This document shows, in pieces, positions 17,505 through 25,765 of a stretch of DNA of 64,000 nt (position 1 is its first letter; each line of letters begins with the position of its first letter). The notes below the pieces were generated by a model, which had not been told where the DNA came from, did not search any database, and worked only from the letters and a program-made list of their open reading frames with translations. Origin of the DNA: CAITNM01 sp021298215 (lineage in GTDB: Bacteria > Pseudomonadota > Alphaproteobacteria > Paracaedibacterales > CAITNM01). The translations under genes were made by a program, and so were the position numbers. Where the stretch lies: positions 1 to 64,000 of the forward strand of contig JBKCOJ010000007.1 of NCBI GenBank assembly GCA_046309815.1, given 5' to 3'.

Positions 17505-18308
17505 TCACCACTTTACTTGCTCCATAAAGTAGGTAGCTTGGCTTCTGAGGGGGGTATCTTTATTACGTTGAGTGATGAGCAGCGTATCAATATTGTGGCG
17601 AGCAGCTCCTTGGATATCGGTATATTCGGTATCGCCTGTCATGAGAACTCTTTTCGGATAACCTAGAATTTTTAGACCCTGCTCAAATATAGCTGGGAAA
17701 GGCTTGCCAAAACTCAGCACTTCACCGCCTAATTGCTGATAACGCAATGATAAAAGGCCTGGCCTCAGGCGCATTTTTTGAGAGCAAAAAGCAAACAGAT
17801 CAGGATTAGCACAAATTAACTTAAGACCTCGGTTAATCGCCTGGGTGAAAACATGATCAAAATATGGCGCTACTTCTTCAGGAAGAGCCACTTCCGATGG
17901 AACGGCCAAGCATAAAATGGCATCAGCCTCTTCGATATTCTCTGTTTGTGTATGCAAGGGATTAAAAGTTTGCCAAGCAGGCCAGTAATTTTTATCGATA
18001 ACATAGAACTTTTGCGGCTCTATCAGGTGAGCCTGAAGGTATTGCATACAAAGATCACCTGCGGTTAAGACCTCTTTATAAAGTTCTTCACTAAGACCAC
18101 ACTCCACCAAATTAGCTCTGCAATCCTTACTAAGAAAGGGAGAGTTTGAGATTAAAATTACGGATTTTTTTAGCGAGTGAAGCTGTTTTAAAGTGTTTAA
18201 GGCCTCTGGAAATATAGGACCACCCTCGTATAGAACGCCCCATAGATCGAAAATGAAGGCATCATATTCTTGGTAAATTTCGTGAAAACCTTTGACAATT
18301 TTGTTCAT
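17505..18308 (-). CDS. HAD-superfamily class IIA hydrolase (TIGR01459 type)
   Basis: A 267-residue phosphatase-like protein of the NagD/class IIA branch. Motif I is FIFDLWGVLYEGG (nucleophile Asp21; the usual second Asp is Trp-Gly-Val here, as in the TIGR01459 group). Motif II is ILISNSP. Motif III/IV is MTGDTEYTDIQGA near residue 230. This group is typical of Alphaproteobacteria and its physiological substrate is not established. It sits about 100 bases after the cyclase gene's start, on the same strand. Confidence 0.85.
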   Translation of the reverse strand: MNKIVKGFHEIYQEYDAFIFDLWGVLYEGGPIFPEALNTLKQLHSLKKSVILISNSPFLSKDCRANLVECGLSEELYKEVLTAGDLCMQYLQAHLIEPQKFYVIDKNYWPAWQTFNPLHTQTENIEEADAILCLAVPSEVALPEEVAPYFDHVFTQAINRGLKLICANPDLFAFCSQKMRLRPGLLSLRYQQLGGEVLSFGKPFPAIFEQGLKILGYPKRVLMTGDTEYTDIQGAARHNIDTLLITQRNKDTPLRSQATYFMEQVKW

Positions 18309-18468
18309 CGTTATCTGCTACTTGCATAATGGAATAAAACTTTGCTTTGTTTGCACCAGCAAAACGATTAAAATATTGCGCAAAGCAAGGTCCAATATAT
18401 CGTACAGAAATTAATTTTTTATTAAGTGATTAGGATTTTTTCAGAAATTATACCAAGCACCAAAAGAT

Positions 18469-18498
18469 GAATCCCGCGAGCAAGTCGCGGGACATCGG
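18469..18498. repeat. TCAAG-family palindrome (GCAAG loop)
   Basis: CCCGCGA pairs perfectly with TCGCGGG around GCAAG, flanked by GAAT and GACATCGG. Compared with the copy at 8939 one stem pair has changed on both sides (G-C to A-T), which is a compensatory change. Confidence 0.75.
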
Positions 18499-18554
18499 GA
18501 GGAGCACCTCAAATTACATGCAAAAATATGTAGCCATGATTAATCGAAATATTA

Positions 18555-19604
18555 TTACTCTCTTAGAGTGTACCTGTTGATCGCTTTAGCAAAGGCTTTA
18601 TAGGCACTTGGTAATTTCATCTTTGCTTTGGCCAGACGAGATTCATTCATCACAATGATGTATTGGCTGGTTTGGGTGGTTTTTATTTCTTGGATATTTC
18701 GCTTTCCAGAAACTAAATCAACAGCCATTTGCATTGAAACCTCTCCTTGTTCAAAGGGAGAAGTTGCAATCGAAATTGCTGCTCCATCTTCACAGACGAA
18801 TCCATTAATACCGATAATAGGAACGGGCGAATGTTCAAAAGCCCATTGCATCGCCTCTTTATAAGGAACAAATTCATTTTTGTTATCCTTTGATCGAAGA
18901 ATTTTTCTGTAATTACTGACCAACATGAAATCCATATGCTTATCTGCTTCGAGAATGGCTTTTTTCCAATCATCAAAAGTTTCCACAAGGAAAGAAGGAC
19001 CAAGTACAAGAGGATCCCAATCTTTTGAAGAGTGCATATTAAAATCATCGAATTTTACAACTGCCGAGCTATCCGATACATGAGATATACGAGGAGAACC
19101 TTTTATTCCTAACTGATCAGCCAATATAAAAATTGCATCTTTGATACCGTTTATTGGCAAACGCTCTAATATACCAACAACGTTCTTTGCTTCGTGATAT
19201 CCATAACGTTCTGGAAGAGCATTAACACCTGCATAAACTACGTATATGTCTGGTTTGTTCTTATAAAACTGTGCTGCAAACTCTTGCGCATCATCATCAA
19301 TGGCGAGAACCACTTCAGGTTCTACGAAATCAATAACTTTTTGCGCTGTGATTCCTGCTTTCTTTTTATATGCTGGTTGAGGGTGGTTCTTTGTGTCCAT
19401 GTAATGCCACTGCACATTGATAAAGCTTTTATTTTGCAGCACACGCTTAATACCTTCATTAACATCACGCACCCATGAATAATCGGGTGCATAGCTATGA
19501 AGTATTAAAATTGTTTTACGCTGTACTTGCAAAAACATGATCATTGCAAAAATTACAGTTGTTGCAATAAAGGGTACTAGCTTATAAATTTTTAACTTTT
19601 GCAT
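18555..19604 (-). CDS. ABC-type periplasmic substrate-binding-like protein
   Basis: A 349-residue protein with an N-terminal hydrophobic anchor (about residues 8-28). The rest looks like the ABC_sub_bind fold (PF04392 type): it opens with TILILHSYAPDYSW and has two alternating alpha/beta lobes with VVLAIDDDAQEFA and VPIIGINGFV segments. The family includes binding proteins of ABC importers and sensor domains. No ABC permease or ATPase is nearby. The upstream neighbour is a DASS-type anion permease whose stop is 11 bases before this ATG. The start at 19604 has AAGGAA at good spacing; a longer frame from 19655 overlaps the permease gene. It probably captures or senses a small organic ligand. 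Confidence 0.7.
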   Translation of the reverse strand: MQKLKIYKLVPFIATTVIFAMIMFLQVQRKTILILHSYAPDYSWVRDVNEGIKRVLQNKSFINVQWHYMDTKNHPQPAYKKKAGITAQKVIDFVEPEVVLAIDDDAQEFAAQFYKNKPDIYVVYAGVNALPERYGYHEAKNVVGILERLPINGIKDAIFILADQLGIKGSPRISHVSDSSAVVKFDDFNMHSSKDWDPLVLGPSFLVETFDDWKKAILEADKHMDFMLVSNYRKILRSKDNKNEFVPYKEAMQWAFEHSPVPIIGINGFVCEDGAAISIATSPFEQGEVSMQMAVDLVSGKRNIQEIKTTQTSQYIIVMNESRLAKAKMKLPSAYKAFAKAINRYTLRE

Positions 19605-19614
19605 ATTTTGTTCC

Positions 19615-21078
19615 TTACAAACTAATCCAACGCCAATAATAAAAAGAAGCCACAATGCCTATTATTCGCACAATATTTGCCATGATATTGAAGGCTTGAA
19701 AATTCTTTTCTTCGTAAGAGATTCCAGCCTCATCAAGCACATCGGTCATGGGTGTATAAAAAATGCATTGATATTTAAAAAACCACATATCCGTAACCAT
19801 AAGGCAAGTAAAACAAGCCGCCCAAGCTGTTACGCCATATAATCCAGATAACGTAATAAATACAGGAATTAAAAGCGTGATTGTCGCTCCAATAGGTAAA
19901 AAGAAGCGCACCAGGATTGTCACCAAAACGAAAAATGTAAATAAGAAACCGGGTGAATCATCAAATATATAGCCTCGCAGACCACTGGATATAAGTTCGG
20001 AAATATTAAAATAATTAATAACGGCAGATATCCCGATAATGGAAGCCATAAATAATAAAAAGGGCCAGTCTATTTTTGATAGAAGCTCTTCACGAGTAAT
20101 AATATTGAATGCTAAAAGCATGTAAACAAGACTAAAAGCAATCCAAGCCGGCGAAATTTTATGATAGGGGAAAGTAATCATCCCGATAAAGAATGCCGCT
20201 AATGTTGCCATGGATAGCCATTCGTCTTTTGAAATGGGGCCTAGGCTTTTCAGTTGCTTATCAATTAATTGGTTTTGCTCTTGCGTTATTGATTGTTTTG
20301 ATTGGTTGCCCTTACTCACTAACTGACGATCTTTAAACAAAATGCGCTGTAAGATAAGGTAACCTATACTATAAGCCACAAGCATCACAATAAGAGCGAC
20401 AATCGATGCTTTAGCCCACCCCATAAGTTGAAACTGTAGCTGTTCTTGTAAAGGCAATAAAGCAAGAATAATGAAATTCATTAGAGATGCACTTAGAAAG
20501 GTGTTACTAAATAAGGAAGCACCAAAGAAGCAACTCGTCACCGTACCAACGACACATGCTTCATGCTTTCGCACTCCAAACATATCCAATACATTCGCCG
20601 CAAATTTACCCACCAAATGCGTTCTGCTGATGACGGAAGGGATTAAAGGTGTTAAAAAAGCAAAACTCATAAAAAAGACCGCGTCGTACCATATGGTTTC
20701 CTTCGGCACCTTTTTCAGCAGGTTGAGCATAAAACGCGAAATAAGATTGGATCGCGCAATCAAAACCGTTATCACGAGGACACTAAAAACCATAATGAAT
20801 GTTTCTGAGGAAAATCCTGCTAAAACAACATTTGTGGGCACGAGCCCTAACGAAGCGCAGGTAATGACAACAAGAATACCTGGCAAGTACTCTCGCACTA
20901 ATTTAAAAATCCACATGATGATGGCAGCAGATAAAATGGCCGAGAAAATAGCGATCTCTTGAGTTGTACCCGTGGATACGATAAAAAAATAAACAATAGT
21001 TGGTACAACAATAGATAACAACCACCCTATTACACTTAAGTATTCTTCGTAGTTGTTTTTAGTAATAGAGCTTTCCAT
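19615..21078 (-). CDS. DASS-family anion permease
   Basis: A 487-residue inner membrane protein with about 12-14 hydrophobic helices. It resembles the divalent anion:sodium symporter family (CitT/SdcS-like, COG0471). The FLPIGATITLLIPVF stretch and the preceding helix-break segments fit that family's substrate-binding hairpins, but the SNT motifs are not all exact, so the transported anion is unknown. I use ATG 21078, which has AAAGG seven bases upstream; the in-frame GTG at 21093 is the alternative. It lies 22 bases after rpoH and 11 bases before the binding-protein gene, so the three may be one transcript. Confidence 0.72.
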   Translation of the reverse strand: MESSITKNNYEEYLSVIGWLLSIVVPTIVYFFIVSTGTTQEIAIFSAILSAAIIMWIFKLVREYLPGILVVITCASLGLVPTNVVLAGFSSETFIMVFSVLVITVLIARSNLISRFMLNLLKKVPKETIWYDAVFFMSFAFLTPLIPSVISRTHLVGKFAANVLDMFGVRKHEACVVGTVTSCFFGASLFSNTFLSASLMNFIILALLPLQEQLQFQLMGWAKASIVALIVMLVAYSIGYLILQRILFKDRQLVSKGNQSKQSITQEQNQLIDKQLKSLGPISKDEWLSMATLAAFFIGMITFPYHKISPAWIAFSLVYMLLAFNIITREELLSKIDWPFLLFMASIIGISAVINYFNISELISSGLRGYIFDDSPGFLFTFFVLVTILVRFFLPIGATITLLIPVFITLSGLYGVTAWAACFTCLMVTDMWFFKYQCIFYTPMTDVLDEAGISYEEKNFQAFNIMANIVRIIGIVASFYYWRWISL

Positions 21079-21100
21079 GAATAAACCTTTCACTCCATAT

Positions 21101-21997
21101 TTACAAACGTATTAATTCATCTTGAGAAAAAACTCGACGAGCCGAAATTTTCATGGCTTTTTTGAGTTTATCAAAGGCAGAAACTTCAAGTTGCCTTACT
21201 CGTTCACGAGAAATATCCATAGCTTGGCTAAGTTCTTCCAAAGTCTTAGGAGGCTCTTCTAAGCGCCTTCCTGCGAGAATTTTTTGTTCTCGTTCGTTAA
21301 GAGCTTTCATGGCCTCATATAAATTTTTGCGGCGCTTGTCTAATTCGTCTTTCTGTACCAACTGAATTTCTTGATTGTCACGATCATCGGCCAGCCAGTC
21401 CATCCATTCGGTTGTGCTTTCAGTATCTTTTACAGGAACATTTAGGGAAGAATCATGACTTGCAGTGCGCTGATCCATTGCCCAGACTTCTTCTATGGGC
21501 ACGTTCAGTTTGTGGGCAATTTTTTGGGCTAGTTCGTCTGTTAGAACATCGTTTTGGTGTTTACCTTCGCGTTCTTCAGCTTCTTTAAGCAAAGCCCTTT
21601 TTGTCTTTTTTAACGAAAAAAATAATTTTTTTTGCGCAGCTGTAGTGCCAATCTTAACCAACGACCAAGTGTGCAAAATGTAATCTTGCATACTGGCTTT
21701 TATCCACCACATCGCATAGGTTGAGAAACGAAACCCTCGATCAGGTTCATAATTTTTTATGGCTTGCATCATGCCGATGTTACCTTCCGCGATTAAATCA
21801 CTTATCGGTAGGCCATAGCCTTTGTAACCAGCTGCTATTTTAGCGACCAGTTTCAGATGGGCGGTGGTGAGTTTTTCCATTGCTTTATGATCTTGTTTAT
21901 CTTTCCAGTCTTTGGCGAGTTTGTATTCTTCTTCGAGGCTTAAGATGCTAAGACCGCGAATTTTTTGTACATAGTGGAGATGATCGTGATGCTGCAA
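21101..21997 (-). CDS. rpoH: RNA polymerase sigma-32 factor
   Basis: Heat-shock sigma factor. Region 2 is complete (LIAEGNIGMMQAIKNYEPDR, then FRFSTYAMWWIKASMQDYI). The RpoH box is QKKLFFSLKK (residues 122-131). Region 4 ends with the helix-turn-helix around SRERVRQLEVSAFDKLKK. The length of 298 residues is normal. The only plausible start is a TTG at 21997, with no strong Shine-Dalgarno site, so translation may be weak or structure-controlled, or the true start may differ. It is followed within 22 bases by the anion permease, an unusual neighbour for rpoH. Confidence 0.93.
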   Translation of the reverse strand: MQHHDHLHYVQKIRGLSILSLEEEYKLAKDWKDKQDHKAMEKLTTAHLKLVAKIAAGYKGYGLPISDLIAEGNIGMMQAIKNYEPDRGFRFSTYAMWWIKASMQDYILHTWSLVKIGTTAAQKKLFFSLKKTKRALLKEAEEREGKHQNDVLTDELAQKIAHKLNVPIEEVWAMDQRTASHDSSLNVPVKDTESTTEWMDWLADDRDNQEIQLVQKDELDKRRKNLYEAMKALNEREQKILAGRRLEEPPKTLEELSQAMDISRERVRQLEVSAFDKLKKAMKISARRVFSQDELIRL

Positions 21998-22094
21998 AAA
22001 ATTACATATTTATAAAAGCTTTAATTAAATTTTAGCTAAATTTTTTCTAAATACTCAAGGGGCATGTTTTTTTGATAATACCCTTCATCAAAAA

Positions 22095-22205
22095 TAGATA
22101 GTCCCACCTTTGCCTGGCCTCGCGATGACGAGAGAAGTGGCCTGAGTGTCACGATGACAATAGATCCCTGTATTCAAGCGTTCGGCTTTTCGCAGAGATG
22201 ACGGC
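22095..22205. repeat. Mosaic of degenerate intergenic repeats
   Basis: Fragments such as CCTCGCGATGACGAGAG, GTGTCACGATGACAATAG and CGCAGAGATGACGGC repeat the GATGAC ending seen in other elements of this window. They fill most of the gap between rpoH and the exporter gene. No gene is visible in this stretch. Confidence 0.45.
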
Positions 22206-22220
22206 GCAAAGCTGGTTTTG

Positions 22221-23990
22221 TTAGGCTTTGCCTTGAATCAGCCCTTCTTTTATTTGTTGATTCCATAATTTTGCATAAACTCTTTTTTGTTGAAGAAGCT
22301 CGAAATGAGTTCCAGATTCGACAATTCTCCCTTCCTCTAAGACAAAAATTTTATTTGCCCCAATGATGGTGCTAAGTCGGTGCGCAATGATAATAGTGGT
22401 TTGATTTTTAGAAATTTTTTCAAGGCTCTTTTGGATACGTTTTTCTGTAACAGTATCCAATGCTGAGGTTGCTTCGTCGAACACAAAGATTTTGGGCTTT
22501 TTCAACAGCATCCGCGCAATCGCGACGCGTTGCTTTTCACCACCTGATAACTTTAAACCGCGCTCGCCAACTCTTGTATTAAGGCCTTCGGAAAGCTTTG
22601 CGATAAAATCACTTAACTCAGCATGTTGGATAGCCTCTTGAATTTCATTCCTTGAAGCAGTGGGATTTCCATAGGTAATATTGTAGCCAAGAGTGTCGTT
22701 AAATAGGACGGCATCTTGAGGAACTATTCCTAAAGCTTCTCGAAGACTTTTTTGCGTAACGAGTTTCAGATCTTGATCATCAATTAAAATTCTTCCTTGA
22801 TTAGGATCATAAAAGCGAAATAAAAGGCGTGATATTGTTGATTTTCCAGCACCTGTTGCGCCGACAAAGGCAACTGTTGTACCTGGTTGGATTTCAAAAT
22901 TTATATTTTTAAGGATTTGACGATCTGGTCCGTACCCAAAACTTACGTTTTCAAAGGCAATTTTCCCACTTTTATAAACAAATCGCTTAGCGTTTGGTAC
23001 ATCTTTAATATCCGATTCCTGATCAAGCAAACTGAACATTTCTTCAAGATTTACTAATCCTTGCTTAATTTCTCGATACGCAAAACCTAAATTAAACAAA
23101 GGCATTACAAGTTGTAGGGAAAAAGCAAATAAAGCGGCAATATCTCCAGACGTAATTTCATTTAAAGAGGCTTTTTTGATGGCAAAAGCAAGCATTCCAC
23201 CAAGTCCTAAGGAAAAAATAAGCGCTTGCCCAGCATTTAAAATATTTAAAGATCCCCTAACCTTTCGAGAGATTTTTTCATAAATACTTTGAATTTCATC
23301 GTATCTATCAACTTCAAAACTTTCATTACAAAAATATTTTACTGTTTCAAAATTCAGCAAGCCGTCTAGTGCACGAGTTTGAGCCATATTATCTTGTACG
23401 TTCATTTCTTTAACGATTTTTAGGCGTTTTGTTGAGACGTTAATGGTAAAAATCACGTACATTAGCATCGTTAAAATCATGATGACACTGCACCATGGGC
23501 TATACCAAACCCACAGCAAAATCGATAAAAGCAGCGTTTCCAGTATGCTTGGGAGGATGGTCATCATTAAAAATTGCCCAATCATTTCTAATGATTTCGT
23601 AGCACGCTCAATAATGCGGCTTAGAGAACCTGTTTGGCGGCTGAGATGAAAATTTAAGCTTAGAGAGTGTAAGTGCCTAAATGCTGTTACGGAAATTTCT
23701 CGAAAAACTCGTTGCGTGACAATATTAAACGTGTAGTCGCGCAGCTCATTAAAAACCTGCGCAGAAATACGCACCACAACGAAACCAATTAAAATACCTA
23801 CAGGAAATAGGCCTGGAGTTTTTTCTATAGCGTCAATCAAGTATTTAAAAGCAACTGGACCGCACAAAACACATACACGCCCGATAAGTAGAAAGGAAAG
23901 AGCACTAATAAGGTACATTTTGGCCTTGGGCATGTTTTTAGGCCACAAATATACCTTAAGCTTTTTCAAAGTAAGCAGTTTTGGATTCAT
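22221..23990 (-). CDS. ABC exporter, Atm1-like
   Basis: A 589-residue half-transporter with six transmembrane helices (about residues 25-310) fused to an ATPase. Walker A is GATGAGKST (377-385), the signature is LSGGEKQRVA, Walker B is IFVFDEATSALD, and the H-loop is IIIAHRLSTI. The segment LNFETVKYFCNE (residues 212-223) is characteristic of the Atm1/ABCB7 group, which in Alphaproteobacteria and mitochondria exports glutathione-linked sulphur or metal compounds. It lies 45 bases after a small secreted-protein gene and downstream of the cyd genes on the same strand. It is not CydC or CydD, which have different signatures. Confidence 0.9.
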   Translation of the reverse strand: MNPKLLTLKKLKVYLWPKNMPKAKMYLISALSFLLIGRVCVLCGPVAFKYLIDAIEKTPGLFPVGILIGFVVVRISAQVFNELRDYTFNIVTQRVFREISVTAFRHLHSLSLNFHLSRQTGSLSRIIERATKSLEMIGQFLMMTILPSILETLLLSILLWVWYSPWCSVIMILTMLMYVIFTINVSTKRLKIVKEMNVQDNMAQTRALDGLLNFETVKYFCNESFEVDRYDEIQSIYEKISRKVRGSLNILNAGQALIFSLGLGGMLAFAIKKASLNEITSGDIAALFAFSLQLVMPLFNLGFAYREIKQGLVNLEEMFSLLDQESDIKDVPNAKRFVYKSGKIAFENVSFGYGPDRQILKNINFEIQPGTTVAFVGATGAGKSTISRLLFRFYDPNQGRILIDDQDLKLVTQKSLREALGIVPQDAVLFNDTLGYNITYGNPTASRNEIQEAIQHAELSDFIAKLSEGLNTRVGERGLKLSGGEKQRVAIARMLLKKPKIFVFDEATSALDTVTEKRIQKSLEKISKNQTTIIIAHRLSTIIGANKIFVLEEGRIVESGTHFELLQQKRVYAKLWNQQIKEGLIQGKA

Positions 23991-24034
23991 TCTTTGTTAT
24001 CCATCTCCAGCCACAAGGCGTATCACCCTTGAAA

Positions 24035-24487
24035 TTACTTAACACTACTGATTAAAGCATTCCAATAATTCAGTAGCTGCTCTTTAATTTCCGCGTTTAT
24101 TGGACAATCCTCATTTTGTATTCTTGTTAATAGTGATGGACCTTTAAATCCTGGAACAACAGGTTGTGTTTCAAATAAGGACTTTTGTTGGTCAACGGTA
24201 AAAAGTGGTAGCAATCTTAGTATTTTTGTAACCATTTCAGCATCGTTTCTAGAAGTGGCATCATAAAGAATAGATTCACCAACCCCATTTATTGCTATTA
24301 CGGAGGAAGAGGAGTCTTCCTCTAAGTATTGCATCACTCGCGCTCTATCGTTACGAGAGTGTGCCGCAAACACGGGATGACCCTTGGCACGAACATAATC
24401 CATAAAGTCCATACCAGCACACTCTTTAGAGAAAAAACCACAAAGAATAAATGCGGATAAGCTTAAGGATTTAAGGGATATTTTCAT
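24035..24487 (-). CDS. Small secreted protein, ankyrin-like
   Basis: A 150-residue protein with a signal peptide (about residues 1-24, ending SKECAG). The mature part contains two helix-turn-helix pairs that look like degenerate ankyrin units (SRNDRARVMQYLEED and TSRNDAEMVTKILRLLP). I cannot assign it to a named family. It starts 44 bases after cydX and ends 44 bases before the exporter gene, so it may ride on the cyd transcript without being functionally linked to it. Confidence 0.6.
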   Translation of the reverse strand: MKISLKSLSLSAFILCGFFSKECAGMDFMDYVRAKGHPVFAAHSRNDRARVMQYLEEDSSSSVIAINGVGESILYDATSRNDAEMVTKILRLLPLFTVDQQKSLFETQPVVPGFKGPSLLTRIQNEDCPINAEIKEQLLNYWNALISSVK

Positions 24488-24531
24488 AAAGTACTCTTAC
24501 AAAAAAGTTGAGCAAATAAGGACTGATAATA

Positions 24532-24624
24532 TCACTCTTTACCGTCAATCTCTAGCCACATCGCGTTTAAAATGCTGAAGGTGCATGCAAGGCCTAAGCC
24601 TAAGATCCAGCTGAAATACCACAT
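24532..24624 (-). CDS. cydX: Cytochrome bd oxidase small subunit CydX
   Basis: A 30-residue single-helix peptide beginning MWYFSWILGLGLACTF and ending MWLEIDGKE. This matches the CydX/YbgT pattern: MWYF(A/S)W at the start, a Gly/Ala-rich helix, and (M/I)W.E after it. CydX stabilises the haem site of CydAB. An AGGAG ribosome site overlaps the cydB stop, 5 bases before the ATG, and the gene follows cydB by 7 bases, as in E. coli. It is too short for usual ORF cut-offs. Confidence 0.93.
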   Translation of the reverse strand: MWYFSWILGLGLACTFSILNAMWLEIDGKE

Positions 24625-24631
24625 AATACTC

Positions 24632-25762
24632 CTAATACATTTGCGGATCGGAAAGATCCTGTAGGGTTAATTTTTTTCTAAAGACGCGGTAGGTCCAGAT
24701 AATGTAAGCGAGGACCAGAGGCAAAAATACGCCCACGGCAATGAGCATGATGAATAGTGTTAACCTTGAGGAAGAGGCGTCCCAAACGGTTAAGCTGTGA
24801 TTTGGCGAAAGGGTTGATGGTAAAATGAAAGGAAATGTAGCAAGGCCAGCGGTAGCGATAGTGCCAATAATGCTGAGCGAGGTGCCTAAAAAACCGACAA
24901 TGGTTTTTCGGCTTTCTGATACCATGGAAATCATACATCCGAAAAAGACCATCATTGCCGCGATAATGGTGTGACTTTTGAAAAAGCGCTGAGTTAATTC
25001 GCCGCTTTCATCGATAAGTTGTACCCCTACTGTTTTTGCTAAAATATTTGGAGTGCCTGGCATAGATTCAATAGTAAAGCCAAAGCACGTGTTGTTTAGA
25101 ATAAGGCCTGCCGCAACGAAAGAAACAAGGGATAAAAAGGAGAAAAGTTTTTGGGCAACATGTGCTTTTTGCGCGATGGGATGATCAATTTTTAAGCGAA
25201 TATACGCGGCACCATGAGCAATAAGCATGGTTAGGGAAACAAGGCCAGTGACGAGGGTAAAGGGGTTTAGAAGGCTAAAAAATACGCTTTGAGTGCTGAG
25301 CATTAAATGGTCATCAAAAGTGAAGGGCAATCCCAAAATGGCGTTACCAACAGCAACACCAAAAAGAAGAGATGGGATAACGCTTGTGATGCATAATGTC
25401 CAGTCCCAACGGGTGCGCCAGATTTGGCTTGGCATTTTGCTGCGAAATTTAAGACCAACAGGTCGCACAATTAGACAGGCGAGCAGTAAAAACATCGCTC
25501 CATACATGGTTGAAAAGGCAACCGCATAGACCGTAGGCCATGCTGCAAAAATGGCCCCTGCTCCCAAAATAAGCCAGACTTGGTTGCTTTCCCAAATGGG
25601 TGCAATGGTGTTAATAAGCAGACGGCGTTCATCATCAGTTTTACCAAGAATTGTGAGCAAACTTGCGACACCAAGGTCAAAACCATCGGTTAGAGCAAAC
25701 GCAGTGAGGAGAACTCCGAGGAGAACCCACCAGATAAGTTGTAGAATTTCAAGAGATGGCAT
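24632..25762 (-). CDS. cydB: Cytochrome bd ubiquinol oxidase subunit II
   Basis: A 376-residue inner membrane partner of CydA. It opens with a helix followed by LTDGFDLGVASLL, and then the typical NTIAPIWESNQVWLILGAGAIFAAWP block (given here as partial segments: TIAPIWESNQVW at about residues 47-58). About nine helices are visible. The ATG at 25762 lies three bases after the cydA stop; a GTG directly before it is a possible alternative. It forms an operon with cydA, cydX and the small upstream CydP-like frame. Confidence 0.95.
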   Translation of the reverse strand: MPSLEILQLIWWVLLGVLLTAFALTDGFDLGVASLLTILGKTDDERRLLINTIAPIWESNQVWLILGAGAIFAAWPTVYAVAFSTMYGAMFLLLACLIVRPVGLKFRSKMPSQIWRTRWDWTLCITSVIPSLLFGVAVGNAILGLPFTFDDHLMLSTQSVFFSLLNPFTLVTGLVSLTMLIAHGAAYIRLKIDHPIAQKAHVAQKLFSFLSLVSFVAAGLILNNTCFGFTIESMPGTPNILAKTVGVQLIDESGELTQRFFKSHTIIAAMMVFFGCMISMVSESRKTIVGFLGTSLSIIGTIATAGLATFPFILPSTLSPNHSLTVWDASSSRLTLFIMLIAVGVFLPLVLAYIIWTYRVFRKKLTLQDLSDPQMY

Positions 25763-25765
25763 CAC

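Noticed and set aside
22221..23990. ABC exporter near cydAB as CydC or CydD
   Set aside because: It has the Atm1 signature ETVKYF and only one half-transporter gene is present.
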